From positions 1 through 6,042 of the forward strand of contig DQUR01000158.1 in NCBI GenBank assembly GCA_015662175.1: 6,042 nt of DNA, read 5' to 3'. Shown piece after piece: positions 1 to 6,042 of the stretch (its first letter is position 1; each line of letters starts with the position of its first letter). A program made the translations under genes and the position numbers. This stretch comes from Thermococcus paralvinellae (GTDB taxonomy: Archaea > Methanobacteriota_B > Thermococci > Thermococcales > Thermococcaceae). Under the pieces are notes generated by a model. The model was not told the DNA's origin. It made no database searches and saw only the letters and a list, made by a program, of their open reading frames with translations.

Positions 1-986
1 ATCTCCATGAGCCTTTCATAAAGCTCATCAACCTTTTGTGCAACCTCTTCGACCGTAAAGCCCTTCTTAACGGCCAGCCAAACCGCTCCCCCGGCTCCAA
101 CACCCTCCTTCACGTAGCCTCTCTCATAATCCCGCAGGCCCTTAAACCTGCTCTTTGAGAAGTCAAGCTCGGCATGGTAATAGATTATACCGATGTCCCT
201 TGCCGTCTCCCTGAAGGTTGAGCTCTTATCATCCACAACCCACCTCGTTGTGGCAATCATGAATCTGCTCAAATCCTCTCCCATTGCCTTGAGGAGAGCA
301 GCTACTGCAAGCATCTGAGTTCCCCCTGCCAGCACAACCTCGCCCCTGAACCCCTGAGAAAGTCCAACAACGCTTGCCATCATCGGATCGCCAAACTCCT
401 CCAGTGCCCTTAGGGGTTCTTTCGCAAGCTCACCTTTCTCAATGCCAGCCCTCCTAAAACCCTCCATGATAACCCGCTCCTTCAGGCTTTGTGGATTATC
501 CGGAGCTGCCGAGCTTGTTCTTGCCCTATATCCTAAAGCCCAGAGAACGGCCTGTGCTGTTGTCGTCCCTCCAGGCGTTGATTCGCCAATCACAATCTCC
601 CTCAGCCCAAGTTTGTCCAGCTGTTCCCCAAAGAGCTTAGCCCTTTCTATGATTTCCCTTGCCTCTGGAAGGGCCCTTTGTTTTCTGAAGTCTCTTCCAA
701 CAGCATCGCTTATGTGAACATGAGGGACCAAGGGAGCCAGATACGTGCCTCCCCTGACAATTACGACGGGAAAGTCAGCCAGCTCCTTGGCCGCTTTTGT
801 GATTATGGCCGGTGTTGGATGCCCTTCCGGAGTTACAGGGATGGCATCGATGATTTTGGGCTTTTCGTAAAACAGATATTCAGCATCTGCTGGGGGAGTT
901 AGCTTTGTCAATTCAGGTGTTGCTCCAGCAACACTTATTCCCGGAATTGTGCTTATCTCAGTGTTTCCAAGAACCACCAGCATCAT
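1..986 (-). CDS. cobT: CobT-type nicotinate-nucleotide-dependent phosphoribosyltransferase, 3' end cut by window edge
   Basis: The minus-strand frame is open from ATG at 986 to the window edge: 328 codons and no stop. It was translated by hand. The protein begins [20 protein letters not shown]. It carries glycine-rich segments typical of the archaeal CobT-like family (TIGR00303): VRGGTYLAP near residue 75, [12 protein letters not shown] near 130 and VLAGGTQM near 215. From family knowledge, CobT transfers phosphoribose from nicotinate mononucleotide to the lower-ligand base, giving the alpha-ribotide that CobS uses. Homologues are about 330-350 residues, so only a short C-terminal tail should be missing. 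The start is the first of two adjacent ATGs (986 and 983), six bases after AGGGGTGA at 1000-993. The gene diverges from the btuF-like gene across about 90 bases. Family assignment is firm. The base it activates (dimethylbenzimidazole, adenine or another) cannot be told from sequence, and the family was long labelled uncharacterised. Confidence 0.88.
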   Translation of the reverse strand, partial: MMLVVLGNTEISTIPGISVAGATPELTKLTPPADAEYLFYEKPKIIDAIPVTPEGHPTPAIITKAAKELADFPVVIVRGGTYLAPLVPHVHISDAVGRDFRKQRALPEAREIIERAKLFGEQLDKLGLREIVIGESTPGGTTTAQAVLWALGYRARTSSAAPDNPQSLKERVIMEGFRRAGIEKGELAKEPLRALEEFGDPMMASVVGLSQGFRGEVVLAGGTQMLAVAALLKAMGEDLSRFMIATTRWVVDDKSSTFRETARDIGIIYYHAELDFSKSRFKGLRDYERGYVKEGVGAGGAVWLAVKKGFTVEEVAQKVDELYERLME

Positions 987-1011
987 TGTAATTCACCCCT
1001 AGCAATTTTAT

Positions 1012-1030
1012 CCAACAAACTTATATACCC
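1012..1030 (+). promoter_or_regulatory. Archaeal TATA box and upstream BRE-like element for the btuF-like gene, possibly bidirectional
   Basis: In the 91-base gap between divergent genes, CTTATATA at 1020-1027 follows the A-rich stretch CCAACAAA, which fits a BRE plus TATA box facing right. The usual 25-base offset would put the start of transcription near 1048-1052, giving a leader of about 26-30 bases before ATG 1078. On the other strand the same bases read TATATAAG and could serve cobT, but the predicted start would fall at about 995-1000, right at the cobT ribosome binding site. No riboswitch-like or long palindromic operator was seen in the gap. This is judged from consensus only. Confidence 0.5.
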
Positions 1031-1066
1031 TTCGCCCATACTCTCACTAAATTGGACAAATAATCC

Positions 1067-1072
1067 AGGTGA
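1067..1072 (+). promoter_or_regulatory. Ribosome binding site AGGTGA that decides the btuF start
   Basis: AGGTGA lies five bases before ATG 1078. An in-frame GTG at 1069 sits inside this motif, so it is better read as part of the ribosome binding site than as the start codon. Confidence 0.75.
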
Positions 1073-1077
1073 GAACA

Positions 1078-2922
1078 ATGGGAAGAAAAACTGCCCTGCT
1101 TTTGATATTGCTACTTTTTGGAGTGATGATAGCGGGCTGTATAAACCAGCAAACATCTCCAACTCTAAGCCCTCAGGAGACCCCTAAAGAGACGGCCCAG
1201 CCAGCTTCAACCACATCGATCTCTACAACTATTTCTACTTCTACAACTGAAAAACCAAGGTATCCAATTACCATCACTGATTTTGAGGGTAGGAAAGTCA
1301 CGATTGAAAAAGAGCCCCAGAAGATTGTTTCCCTGGCACCAAGCATAACAGAAACCCTATACTTCCTTAAAGTCCTGGACAAGGTTGTTGGCGTTACAGA
1401 ATATGACAACTTCCCCCCTGGAGTTAAGGAGGGTAGAACAGTTATCGGTGGCTTTAGTGATCCGAATATTGAGGTTATTGCATCGCTTAAGCCCGACTTA
1501 ATAATCGGAACTTCAATGCATGTCAAATACCTCAAACAGCTCGAGCAGATCGCACCTGTAATAATCATTGACCCCAAGAACATGGAGGACATTTATAAGG
1601 CGATTGAGCTCCTCGGCAGGGTTGTTGACAAGGAGGAACAGGCACAAAAGGTTATTGCGGATATGAAGTCAAAGGTTGAAGAGGTTCAGAATGCGATTAA
1701 GGACAGGCCTAAGGTCAAAGTATTTTACGTCGTCTGGAATAATCCCCTGATGACTGCCGGAAAGGGAACGTTCATCGATGATCTGATTAAACTAGCTGGT
1801 GGAGAAAACATATTCAGCGATATTGAAGGTTGGGCGCAGGTAAGTGTGGAACAAATTTTGGCCAGAGACCCGGAGGTTATAATCCTCACCCCCCACTGTG
1901 GAATGACAGTCCAAGATGTATACACCAGTGAACTTTCAAAGACAACAGCCGCCAAGGAAGGGAAGGTTGTGGTCATTCAAAACGAGGACATTCTCGTGAG
2001 GCCCTCACCCAGAATAGTTCAAGGCCTTGAAGAACTTGCAAAGGTTATTCATCCCGATGCCTTTGGAGGAAAATACCCGCTCACCGTCGTTGACTTCATG
2101 AACAGAACGGTTACAATCGAAAAAGAGCCCCAGAGAATTGTCTCACTTGCACCAAGCATAACAGAAACCCTGTTCTACATAGGTGCCGGTGATAAGGTTG
2201 TTGGCGTTACGGAATACGATGACTTCCCACCCCAGGTGGCCAATATCACGAAAATTGGCGGCTTTAGTGATCCTAATGTTGAGGTTATCGCATCGCTTAA
2301 GCCAGACTTGATAATTGGAACTTCAATGCACGTTAAATACCTCGAACAGCTCGAGCAAATTGCACCTGTAATAATCGTTGAACCGAGAAACATTGATGAA
2401 ATCTACAAACAAATTGAGCTCCTCGGCAGGATTACCAACAGGGAGGAATACGCACGGAGTGTTGTTAATGAAATGAAGGCAAAAGTTGATTACATAACTT
2501 CAATGGTCAAGGACAAGCCAAGGCCAAGGGTTTTCTTCATAAGCTGGTGGAACCCAATCTACACTCCGGGAAGGGACACATTCCAAGGGGATCTCATCGA
2601 GCTGGCTGGAGGGGAAAACGTATTCAGCGATTTAACAGGCTGGGCTCAGGTGAGCATCGAGCAGGTACTGGCAAGGAACCCGGAGATCATAATTCTCTCG
2701 GCCCATGCTGGGATTTCACCGGAACAGCTCTGCGAGACAGAGCTCGCAAAGACAGATGCCGTGAAGAACGGAAGGGTTTACGTCATAAGCGACGACAACA
2801 TAATCTCCCGCCCAGGACCCAGGATTGTGCTGGGCTTAGAAGAGCTGGCGAAGTTCATACATCCTGAAGTCTTCAACTATGATCCGCAACCGTTGAGATG
2901 CAGCGCTACAGCCTCTGGTTAA
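1078..2922 (+). CDS. btuF: Tandem BtuF-like corrinoid-binding lipoprotein (two fused periplasmic-binding domains)
   Basis: This 614-residue protein should capture corrinoids outside the cell for a BtuCD-type ABC importer. It has a positively charged start and hydrophobic segment, a lipobox-like IAGC with Cys21 as likely lipid anchor, and a Thr/Ser/Pro stalk at about 26-61. Two class III binding domains (Peripla_BP_2) follow at about 62-331 and 333-602, plus a short tail. Each domain repeats the BtuF landmarks SLAPSITETL, VVGVTEYD, IGGFSDPN, SLKPDLIIGTSMH, GWAQVS and RP(S/G)PRIV. Glu132 and Glu258 (domain 1) and Glu402 and Glu528 (domain 2) align with the two lobe glutamates that dock E. coli BtuF on BtuC. 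A usual BtuF has one such domain of about 250 residues, so this is a fusion. The B12 neighbours favour a corrinoid ligand, though haem or siderophore binding is possible by fold alone. GTG 1069 is a weaker start. No permease or ATPase gene is in view. Confidence 0.85.
   Translation: MGRKTALLLILLLFGVMIAGCINQQTSPTLSPQETPKETAQPASTTSISTTISTSTTEKPRYPITITDFEGRKVTIEKEPQKIVSLAPSITETLYFLKVLDKVVGVTEYDNFPPGVKEGRTVIGGFSDPNIEVIASLKPDLIIGTSMHVKYLKQLEQIAPVIIIDPKNMEDIYKAIELLGRVVDKEEQAQKVIADMKSKVEEVQNAIKDRPKVKVFYVVWNNPLMTAGKGTFIDDLIKLAGGENIFSDIEGWAQVSVEQILARDPEVIILTPHCGMTVQDVYTSELSKTTAAKEGKVVVIQNEDILVRPSPRIVQGLEELAKVIHPDAFGGKYPLTVVDFMNRTVTIEKEPQRIVSLAPSITETLFYIGAGDKVVGVTEYDDFPPQVANITKIGGFSDPNVEVIASLKPDLIIGTSMHVKYLEQLEQIAPVIIVEPRNIDEIYKQIELLGRITNREEYARSVVNEMKAKVDYITSMVKDKPRPRVFFISWWNPIYTPGRDTFQGDLIELAGGENVFSDLTGWAQVSIEQVLARNPEIIILSAHAGISPEQLCETELAKTDAVKNGRVYVISDDNIISRPGPRIVLGLEELAKFIHPEVFNYDPQPLRCSATASG
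1261..2070 (+). repeat. Binding-domain repeat unit 1 within the btuF-like gene
   Basis: This is the first copy of an in-frame duplication of about 810 bases; the second begins at 2074. Matching landmarks sit 813 bases apart near the start (CAG at 1318 and 2131) and 810 bases apart later (GGCTTTAGTGA at 1450 and 2260), a one-codon length difference. A hand comparison of 1450-1566 with 2260-2376 gives 11 differences in 117 bases. Confidence 0.9.
2074..2880 (+). repeat. Binding-domain repeat unit 2 within the btuF-like gene
   Basis: This is the second copy of the duplicated binding domain, joined to the first by almost no linker (Phe-Gly-Gly-Lys). The first 120 or so codons are very close to copy 1 and the rest is clearly more diverged. 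Pocket-lining stretches differ: WWNPIYTPGRDTF here against WNNPLMTAGKGTF in copy 1. Confidence 0.9.
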
Positions 2923-2924
2923 AC

Positions 2925-2945
2925 TTTCTCTTCTTATCATTTTTT
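2925..2945 (+). terminator. Possible pyrimidine-rich termination signal after the btuF-like gene
   Basis: Directly after the stop codon comes a C/T-rich stretch ending in six T residues (2940-2945). Euryarchaeal termination often uses such T tracts without a hairpin. It touches the ribosome binding site of the following pseudogene, so it may only be a weak or attenuating signal, or chance. Confidence 0.25.
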
Positions 2946-2951
2946 GGTGAT
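2946..2951 (+). promoter_or_regulatory. Surviving ribosome binding site GGTGAT of the radical SAM pseudogene
   Basis: GGTGA followed by five bases and then ATG 2956 is the same spacing as at the btuF and cbiP starts. It marks where the original gene began, although the coding sequence behind it is now broken. Confidence 0.55.
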
Positions 2952-3448
2952 TGTTATGACGAATATTTACCACATTGTCCAATTTCAAAGCGGAGATGCA
3001 TATGTGCTTTTTTATATGGTTGTCATTGGCGCTGTTCTTATTGTGTATGGGCGTTTGAAAAATGGAATCTGTGTCTTCCAAACGATTTAAAGAGAAAGCT
3101 TGATAAGCTTTGGATCAAGGGGATATTAAATTTTTGAGCATTGAGGAAGTTGTGAGAATTTTAAAGGAAAACGGTGTTAAGTTAGCCTTCTTCGGAGGTG
3201 GAGAGCCTACAATTGATAGAGAGCTCAAACCGTTGATAAAACACCTGAAAAAAGAAGGGATTGACGTGTGGCTTGTTACCAATGGCGAGCTTTTGGATAA
3301 GGAGCTTGTTGATTTGGTAAAAATAAGGACCCTTGATGATGAGCTTCACAAGAAAATAACTGGAGTTCCTAACTATAAGGCTCTTGAGAACTTTAAGCGC
3401 TTTGTAAAAAGCGGAAAAATAGTTGCCGAAACTGTGTATGTTAAAGGT

Positions 3449-3462
3449 CTAGTAGCTAGTAG
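3449..3462 (+). repeat. Perfect 7-bp tandem duplication (CTAGTAG x2) inside the pseudogene
   Basis: CTAGTAG at 3449-3455 is immediately repeated at 3456-3462. Removing one copy restores a continuous reading frame, Val-Lys-Gly-Leu-Val-Glu-Cys-Asp-Glu-Ile-Leu, linking segments C and D of the radical SAM relic. This points to a slippage duplication as the cause of that frameshift. Confidence 0.85.
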
Positions 3463-3664
3463 AATGTGATGAGATCCTAAGAATAGCTAAGTTTATCGCA
3501 TAACTAAACCCAGACATCAGGCTCAGAATTTGACTCCTTGTCCAGAATCCCGTGTATGAAGAGGTTGATGAATGCATAAGGAAAGTGAGAAAAATCCTGC
3601 CAAACACATATAGAATAAAGACAACAGGAAAAGGTAAGCCTCCCAATTTGCTTTATCCCAAACT

Positions 3665-3670
3665 AGGTGA
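3665..3670 (+). promoter_or_regulatory. Ribosome binding site AGGTGA that decides the cbiP start
   Basis: AGGTGA lies five bases before ATG 3676. As at btuF, an in-frame GTG (3667) falls inside the motif and is rejected as the start. The stop codon of the upstream radical SAM relic (3672-3674) lies between this site and the ATG, which suggests former translational coupling. Confidence 0.75.
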
Positions 3671-3675
3671 GTGAA

Positions 3676-5130
3676 ATGGGAAAGGCCCTCATGATTCAGG
3701 GAACATCATCCGGAGCCGGGAAGTCTTTGCTAACAATGGCCCTGTGCAGAATCTTCACAAATATGGGCCATGACGTAGCTCCATTCAAGAGTCAAAACAT
3801 GAGCCTGAACTCCGCTCCATCAATCGAGGGTGGTGAAATCAGTAGAGCGCAGTATTTACAGGCTTTAGCGTGCAGAAAGAAACCCTCAATAAAGTTCAAT
3901 CCAATTCTGCTCAAGCCTGAAGGAAAGATGAGGAGTCAAGTTGTATTTATGGGAAAGCCAATAGGAAGCGTCTCCGCTAAAGATTACATGCTCTCTAAGA
4001 AGGAGGAGCTTTTTAGAAAAGCCATGCAGGTTTTAGATGAGCTTTTAAAAAAGCATGACATAGTTGTGATTGAGGGTGCCGGCTCACCTGTGGAAATTAA
4101 CCTCAAAGACTATGATATAGCCAATATGCGTGTTGCAAAGCATGCAAAGGCCAAAGTGATTTTAGTCACTGATATAGACCGGGGAGGTAGCTTCGCTTCA
4201 ATAGTTGGCACGATGGAATTACTAGGCAGGGAAGAGCGGGAACTAGTTATGGGTTTTGTCTTCAACAAGTTTAGGGGAGATGCATCCCTGCTAAAACCCG
4301 GCTTTGACTATCTTGAGAAGAGATACGGTAAAAGAGTGTTGGGTGTAATACCCTATACGGAGCACAAAATCCCAGAGGAAGATTCTCTCGTTAGCTTTCC
4401 AAAGGTTAAGGGCAATTTGCACATCCAGATTATTAAGCTCCCCCACATAAGCAACTTTACCGACTTTGAACCCCTTCATTGGGCAAATGGTGTTGATTAC
4501 GTAACGAAGGCTGAGGAAATCAAAGGGGATTTAATCATAATACCTGGAAGCAAGAACACCGTTGAAGACCTGCTCTGGATGAGAGGGAACGGCATTGAAG
4601 ATGCTATAGTTCAGGCTCACCACGAGGGTTCTTTCGTCGTTGGAATCTGCGGCGGCTTTCAGATGCTTGGAGAGAAAATTATTGACAGCATCGAATCAAA
4701 GCGCGGTGAGGTTAAAGGAATTGGACTGTTGAAAGCTAAAACGGTATTTGCCAAAACCAAAAGGACTAATCATTTAAAGGCTGAGATTCTCTGGAAGCCG
4801 TTTAAGGGTATGGGGGTTGAGGGTTATGAGATTAGAATGGGACGATCTGTATCAGAAAAGCCATTTTCAATAATACGTGAGATAAATGAAACTAAGGCTT
4901 TTGAACCTGAAGGGGCTGTCGGTAACAGGGTCTTTGGCACTTATCTCCATGGAATCTTCCACAACTTTGAGTTTACGGAGAAGTTTTTAAACATGCTTCG
5001 CTTAGAGAAAGGTCTTGAACCGGTAACAGTGCAGAGATGGAGCATTGAAGAGGAAATCGAGAGGTTTGCTAAGGTCGTTGAGAATAGCATTGACGTGGAA
5101 TACATCATCTCGGAGCTCGGATTAGGTTAG
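3676..5130 (+). CDS. cbiP: CbiP (CobQ-type) cobyric acid synthase, glutamine-hydrolysing
   Basis: This intact protein of 484 residues is a usual length for CbiP/CobQ. From the family, it amidates four ring side chains (b, d, e and g) of adenosylcobyrinic acid a,c-diamide, using ATP and glutamine-derived ammonia, to give adenosylcobyric acid in the cytoplasm. The N-terminal synthetase half has a dethiobiotin-synthetase-like P-loop, GTSSGAGKS, with Lys16 and Ser17, then [10 protein letters not shown] near 38-47 and [11 protein letters not shown] at 166-176. The C-terminal half is a class I glutamine amidotransferase with [10 protein letters not shown] (nucleophile Cys325) and YLHGIFHN (His425). 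The start at ATG 3676 follows AGGTGA by five bases; GTG 3667 is rejected. It probably shared a transcript with btuF and the now-broken radical SAM gene. Its 3' end overlaps the convergent cobY by 26 bases. No lesion was seen. Confidence 0.95.
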   Translation: MGKALMIQGTSSGAGKSLLTMALCRIFTNMGHDVAPFKSQNMSLNSAPSIEGGEISRAQYLQALACRKKPSIKFNPILLKPEGKMRSQVVFMGKPIGSVSAKDYMLSKKEELFRKAMQVLDELLKKHDIVVIEGAGSPVEINLKDYDIANMRVAKHAKAKVILVTDIDRGGSFASIVGTMELLGREERELVMGFVFNKFRGDASLLKPGFDYLEKRYGKRVLGVIPYTEHKIPEEDSLVSFPKVKGNLHIQIIKLPHISNFTDFEPLHWANGVDYVTKAEEIKGDLIIIPGSKNTVEDLLWMRGNGIEDAIVQAHHEGSFVVGICGGFQMLGEKIIDSIESKRGEVKGIGLLKAKTVFAKTKRTNHLKAEILWKPFKGMGVEGYEIRMGRSVSEKPFSIIREINETKAFEPEGAVGNRVFGTYLHGIFHNFEFTEKFLNMLRLEKGLEPVTVQRWSIEEEIERFAKVVENSIDVEYIISELGLG

Positions 5131-5650
5131 CAACCCTCTCCGCAAGCTTCAGCTCCTCGGGGGTGTTCACATTTAATGCCAGCAGTGGATTGCTGAGCTT
5201 AAAGAACCTCTCCGCTTCTTCAGCCACGGCATTTAATCCAACGATTGCATATCCCTTATAGACCACGGGGTTCAGGTCTTTTGGGACAAGGCTCAGGGGA
5301 AGAACTCCCGTTAAGCTTGTTTTTTCATTGAAGGCCTTCTCGATAAGCCAAAAATCCGAGGCCTTCACGAAGGGAACATCCGCAGGGACACTTACAAATG
5401 GGCCGAACTCACGCAAAAGCCACTGGATGTCTTGGACATAGCCTTCTCCCGGCGTTTCAATGAAGGGGATCCTCTCTTTAATGCATAGCACCTTGGTTTT
5501 GGGCGTGTTTTTGCTCAATGCAATTAAGACCTCATCGATCATTTTAGCCCGCTCATAAACCCAGAGGAGCATCTCCCTGCCGGCTATTTTCAGTATGGGT
5601 TTCTCTTTTCCCATCCTGCTTGATTTTCCGCCCGCCAGGATTATTATCAT
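5105..5650 (-). CDS. cobY: CobY, GTP:adenosylcobinamide-phosphate guanylyltransferase
   Basis: The protein has 181 residues, within the size range of archaeal CobY. From the family, it transfers GMP from GTP to adenosylcobinamide phosphate, making adenosylcobinamide-GDP for CobS. CobY is the archaeal replacement for the guanylyltransferase part of bacterial CobU and lacks a kinase domain. The N-terminal MobA-like signature [14 protein letters not shown] (residues 5-18) binds the nucleotide. VPADVPF with Asp91 is the likely metal-binding site, and LNPVVYKG follows in the second half. The start is ATG 5650, because the upstream cobS stop codon overlaps it as ATGA. In-frame GTG and TTG codons at 5656-5662 are part of a GGTGGTG ribosome-binding stretch and would lengthen the overlap. 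The gene converges with cbiP, sharing 26 bases at the 3' ends. A MobA-type role is less likely given the cobS coupling. Confidence 0.92.
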   Translation of the reverse strand: MIIILAGGKSSRMGKEKPILKIAGREMLLWVYERAKMIDEVLIALSKNTPKTKVLCIKERIPFIETPGEGYVQDIQWLLREFGPFVSVPADVPFVKASDFWLIEKAFNEKTSLTGVLPLSLVPKDLNPVVYKGYAIVGLNAVAEEAERFFKLSNPLLALNVNTPEELKLAERVANLIRAPR

Positions 5651-6042
5651 TGACACCACCAAACAAAAGCCAGAATCAAAAGCGTCCCGGCCCTCGTTAT
5701 CTCCGCTATTGCTCCGATGCAGTCACCGTTTAAACCACCAAAGTTGTCAAGGCTGAGCTTAATAACGTAGAGTCCGATTAAAAGGCCCAAAACCGAGAAG
5801 GCCACTTTTTGATTGTAAATTATTGGAGGGAGGAGCAAGGCCACGTAAATCAAACTTCCGGTGAAAAGCTGCTTTCGGTTCATGGTTTCCATGAAATACG
5901 CCCCAAGTCCTTTTCCGAGAGGCTTTCTTGTTGCCAATGCAAGAACCATCGCATATTTTGAGTTGAGCTCACCGATGAAGAGGGCATAAAACGGTGTATA
6001 GTTCAGGGAATAAACCTGGATGAATAGGATCATAACAACAGC
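5647..6042 (-). CDS. cobS: CobS, adenosylcobinamide-GDP ribazoletransferase, C-terminal part only
   Basis: The frame is open from the window edge to TGA at 5649-5647, giving 131 residues. The N-terminal 100 or so residues of a usual 230-260-residue CobS lie outside, including the expected Asp-rich metal site. From the family, this membrane enzyme joins adenosylcobinamide-GDP to the alpha-ribotide made by CobT, the last assembly step. The visible part has hydrophobic stretches fitting membrane segments ([14 protein letters not shown], the run around [23 protein letters not shown] and LLILAFVWW). Between the last two lies the conserved CobS motif [17 protein letters not shown]. Its stop overlaps the cobY start by four bases (ATGA), so the two are translated as a coupled pair and their products act in successive steps. 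The promoter must lie to the right of the window. Confidence 0.93.
   Translation of the reverse strand, partial: AVVMILFIQVYSLNYTPFYALFIGELNSKYAMVLALATRKPLGKGLGAYFMETMNRKQLFTGSLIYVALLLPPIIYNQKVAFSVLGLLIGLYVIKLSLDNFGGLNGDCIGAIAEITRAGTLLILAFVWWCQ

Larger units (their letters stand above)
2956..3674 (+). pseudogene. Decayed radical SAM enzyme gene (PflA-like), multiple frameshifts and stops
   Basis: Four frame segments join into one radical SAM protein of roughly 240 residues. Segment A (ATG 2956) reads MTNIYHIVQFQSGDAYVLF. Segment B carries the iron-sulfur motif CHWRCSYC at 3021-3044. Segment C carries FGGGEPTID from 3191 and LVTNGELLDKELVDL. Segment D (3465-3674) reads CDEILRIAKFIA, stop, LNPDIRLRI, stop, then LLVQNPVYEEVDEC and on to TGA 3672-3674. 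The shifts are explained by loss of one T in the T6 run at 3008-3013, loss of one G at about 3112, and a 7-bp tandem duplication at 3449-3462. TAA 3501 and TGA 3531 interrupt segment D. A strand seems missing near 3316-3330 (LVDL runs straight into KIRTLDDELH), perhaps an in-frame deletion. From the family, such enzymes cleave S-adenosylmethionine at a 4Fe-4S cluster; the substrate here is unknown. It lies between btuF and cbiP on the same strand, ending just before the cbiP start, so it was probably an operon member. Confidence 0.85.

Noticed and set aside
442..902. Plus-strand open frames at 442-717 and 678-902
   Set aside because: They lie antisense to cobT, whose frame is continuous and has clear family motifs. 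Their products have no recognisable domain.
987..1077. Cobalamin riboswitch ahead of the btuF-like gene
   Set aside because: The gap is only 91 bases, with a predicted leader of about 30 bases. That is far too short for a B12 aptamer, and no B12-box-like sequence is seen.
1173..2393. Minus-strand open frames at 1173-1592 and 2175-2393 with near-identical protein segments
   Set aside because: The similarity is just the antisense image of the duplicated BtuF domains. They have no independent coding evidence.
1725..2867. Open frames at 1725-1976 (minus) and 2547-2867 (plus)
   Set aside because: Both are out-of-frame shadows of the btuF-like gene. The plus one is rich in Arg and Gly, as expected for a shifted frame.
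3000..3020. Programmed -1 frameshifting at the T6 run
   Set aside because: The A-site codon TAT does not re-pair well after a -1 slip, and the gene has further frameshifts and two stops downstream, so decay is the better explanation.
3110..3469. A standalone 119-residue radical SAM gene starting at TTG 3110
   Set aside because: It lacks the CxxxCxxC cluster motif, which lies upstream in another frame, and it ends in the 7-bp duplication. It is an internal fragment of the pseudogene.
2836..3646. Minus-strand open frames at 2836-3081 and 3449-3646
   Set aside because: They lie antisense to the end of btuF and to the radical SAM relic, and have no recognisable motifs. The plus-strand remnants explain the region.
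4291..4479. Minus-strand open frame at 4291-4479
   Set aside because: It is antisense to the middle of cbiP, short, and has no recognisable motif.
1..6042. tRNA or rRNA genes, CRISPR arrays and insertion sequences
   Set aside because: No cloverleaf-like sequence, regularly spaced repeats, transposase or flanking inverted repeats were seen. The only repeats are the BtuF domains and the 7-bp duplication.

Overview
The window looks like a cobalamin (vitamin B12) salvage and assembly locus from a hyperthermophilic euryarchaeon, most likely one of the Thermococcales (Thermococcus/Pyrococcus group). The reasons are AGGTGA-type ribosome binding sites, an archaeal TATA box of the CTTATATA type, the archaeal guanylyltransferase CobY in place of bacterial CobU, the archaeal form of CobT, and a lipoprotein with a Thr/Ser-rich stalk. 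The assignment rests on sequence style and gene content only.

Layout: (1) 1-986, minus strand: a CobT-type phosphoribosyltransferase, cut by the window edge a few residues before its end. (2) 987-1077: a short divergent promoter region with a nearly symmetric TATA box. (3) 1078-2922, plus: a lipoprotein made of two fused BtuF-like corrinoid-binding domains in tandem. (4) 2956-3674, plus: a decayed radical SAM gene that still has its ribosome binding site, its CxxxCxxC cluster motif and its GGGEPT motif, but carries several frameshifts and two in-frame stops. (5) 3676-5130, plus: CbiP (adenosylcobyric acid synthase). (6) 5105-5650, minus: CobY, whose 3' end overlaps that of cbiP by 26 bases. 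(7) 5647-6042, minus: the C-terminal half of CobS, translationally coupled to cobY through an ATGA overlap and running off the right edge.

Together the genes describe capture and finishing of corrinoids. The double BtuF protein binds corrinoid outside the cell; its membrane and ATPase partners are not in the window. CbiP amidates the ring side chains, CobY activates adenosylcobinamide phosphate with GTP, CobT activates the lower-ligand base, and CobS joins the two halves. No genes for corrin ring construction are visible here.

The items most worth a second look are the radical SAM pseudogene, whose inactivating lesions can be read one by one (including a perfect 7-bp tandem duplication), and the double BtuF gene, where the pattern of silent differences suggests gene conversion between the two halves. 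I found no evidence for a wholly new system. The nearest candidate is the unknown former role of the radical SAM enzyme in corrinoid metabolism.
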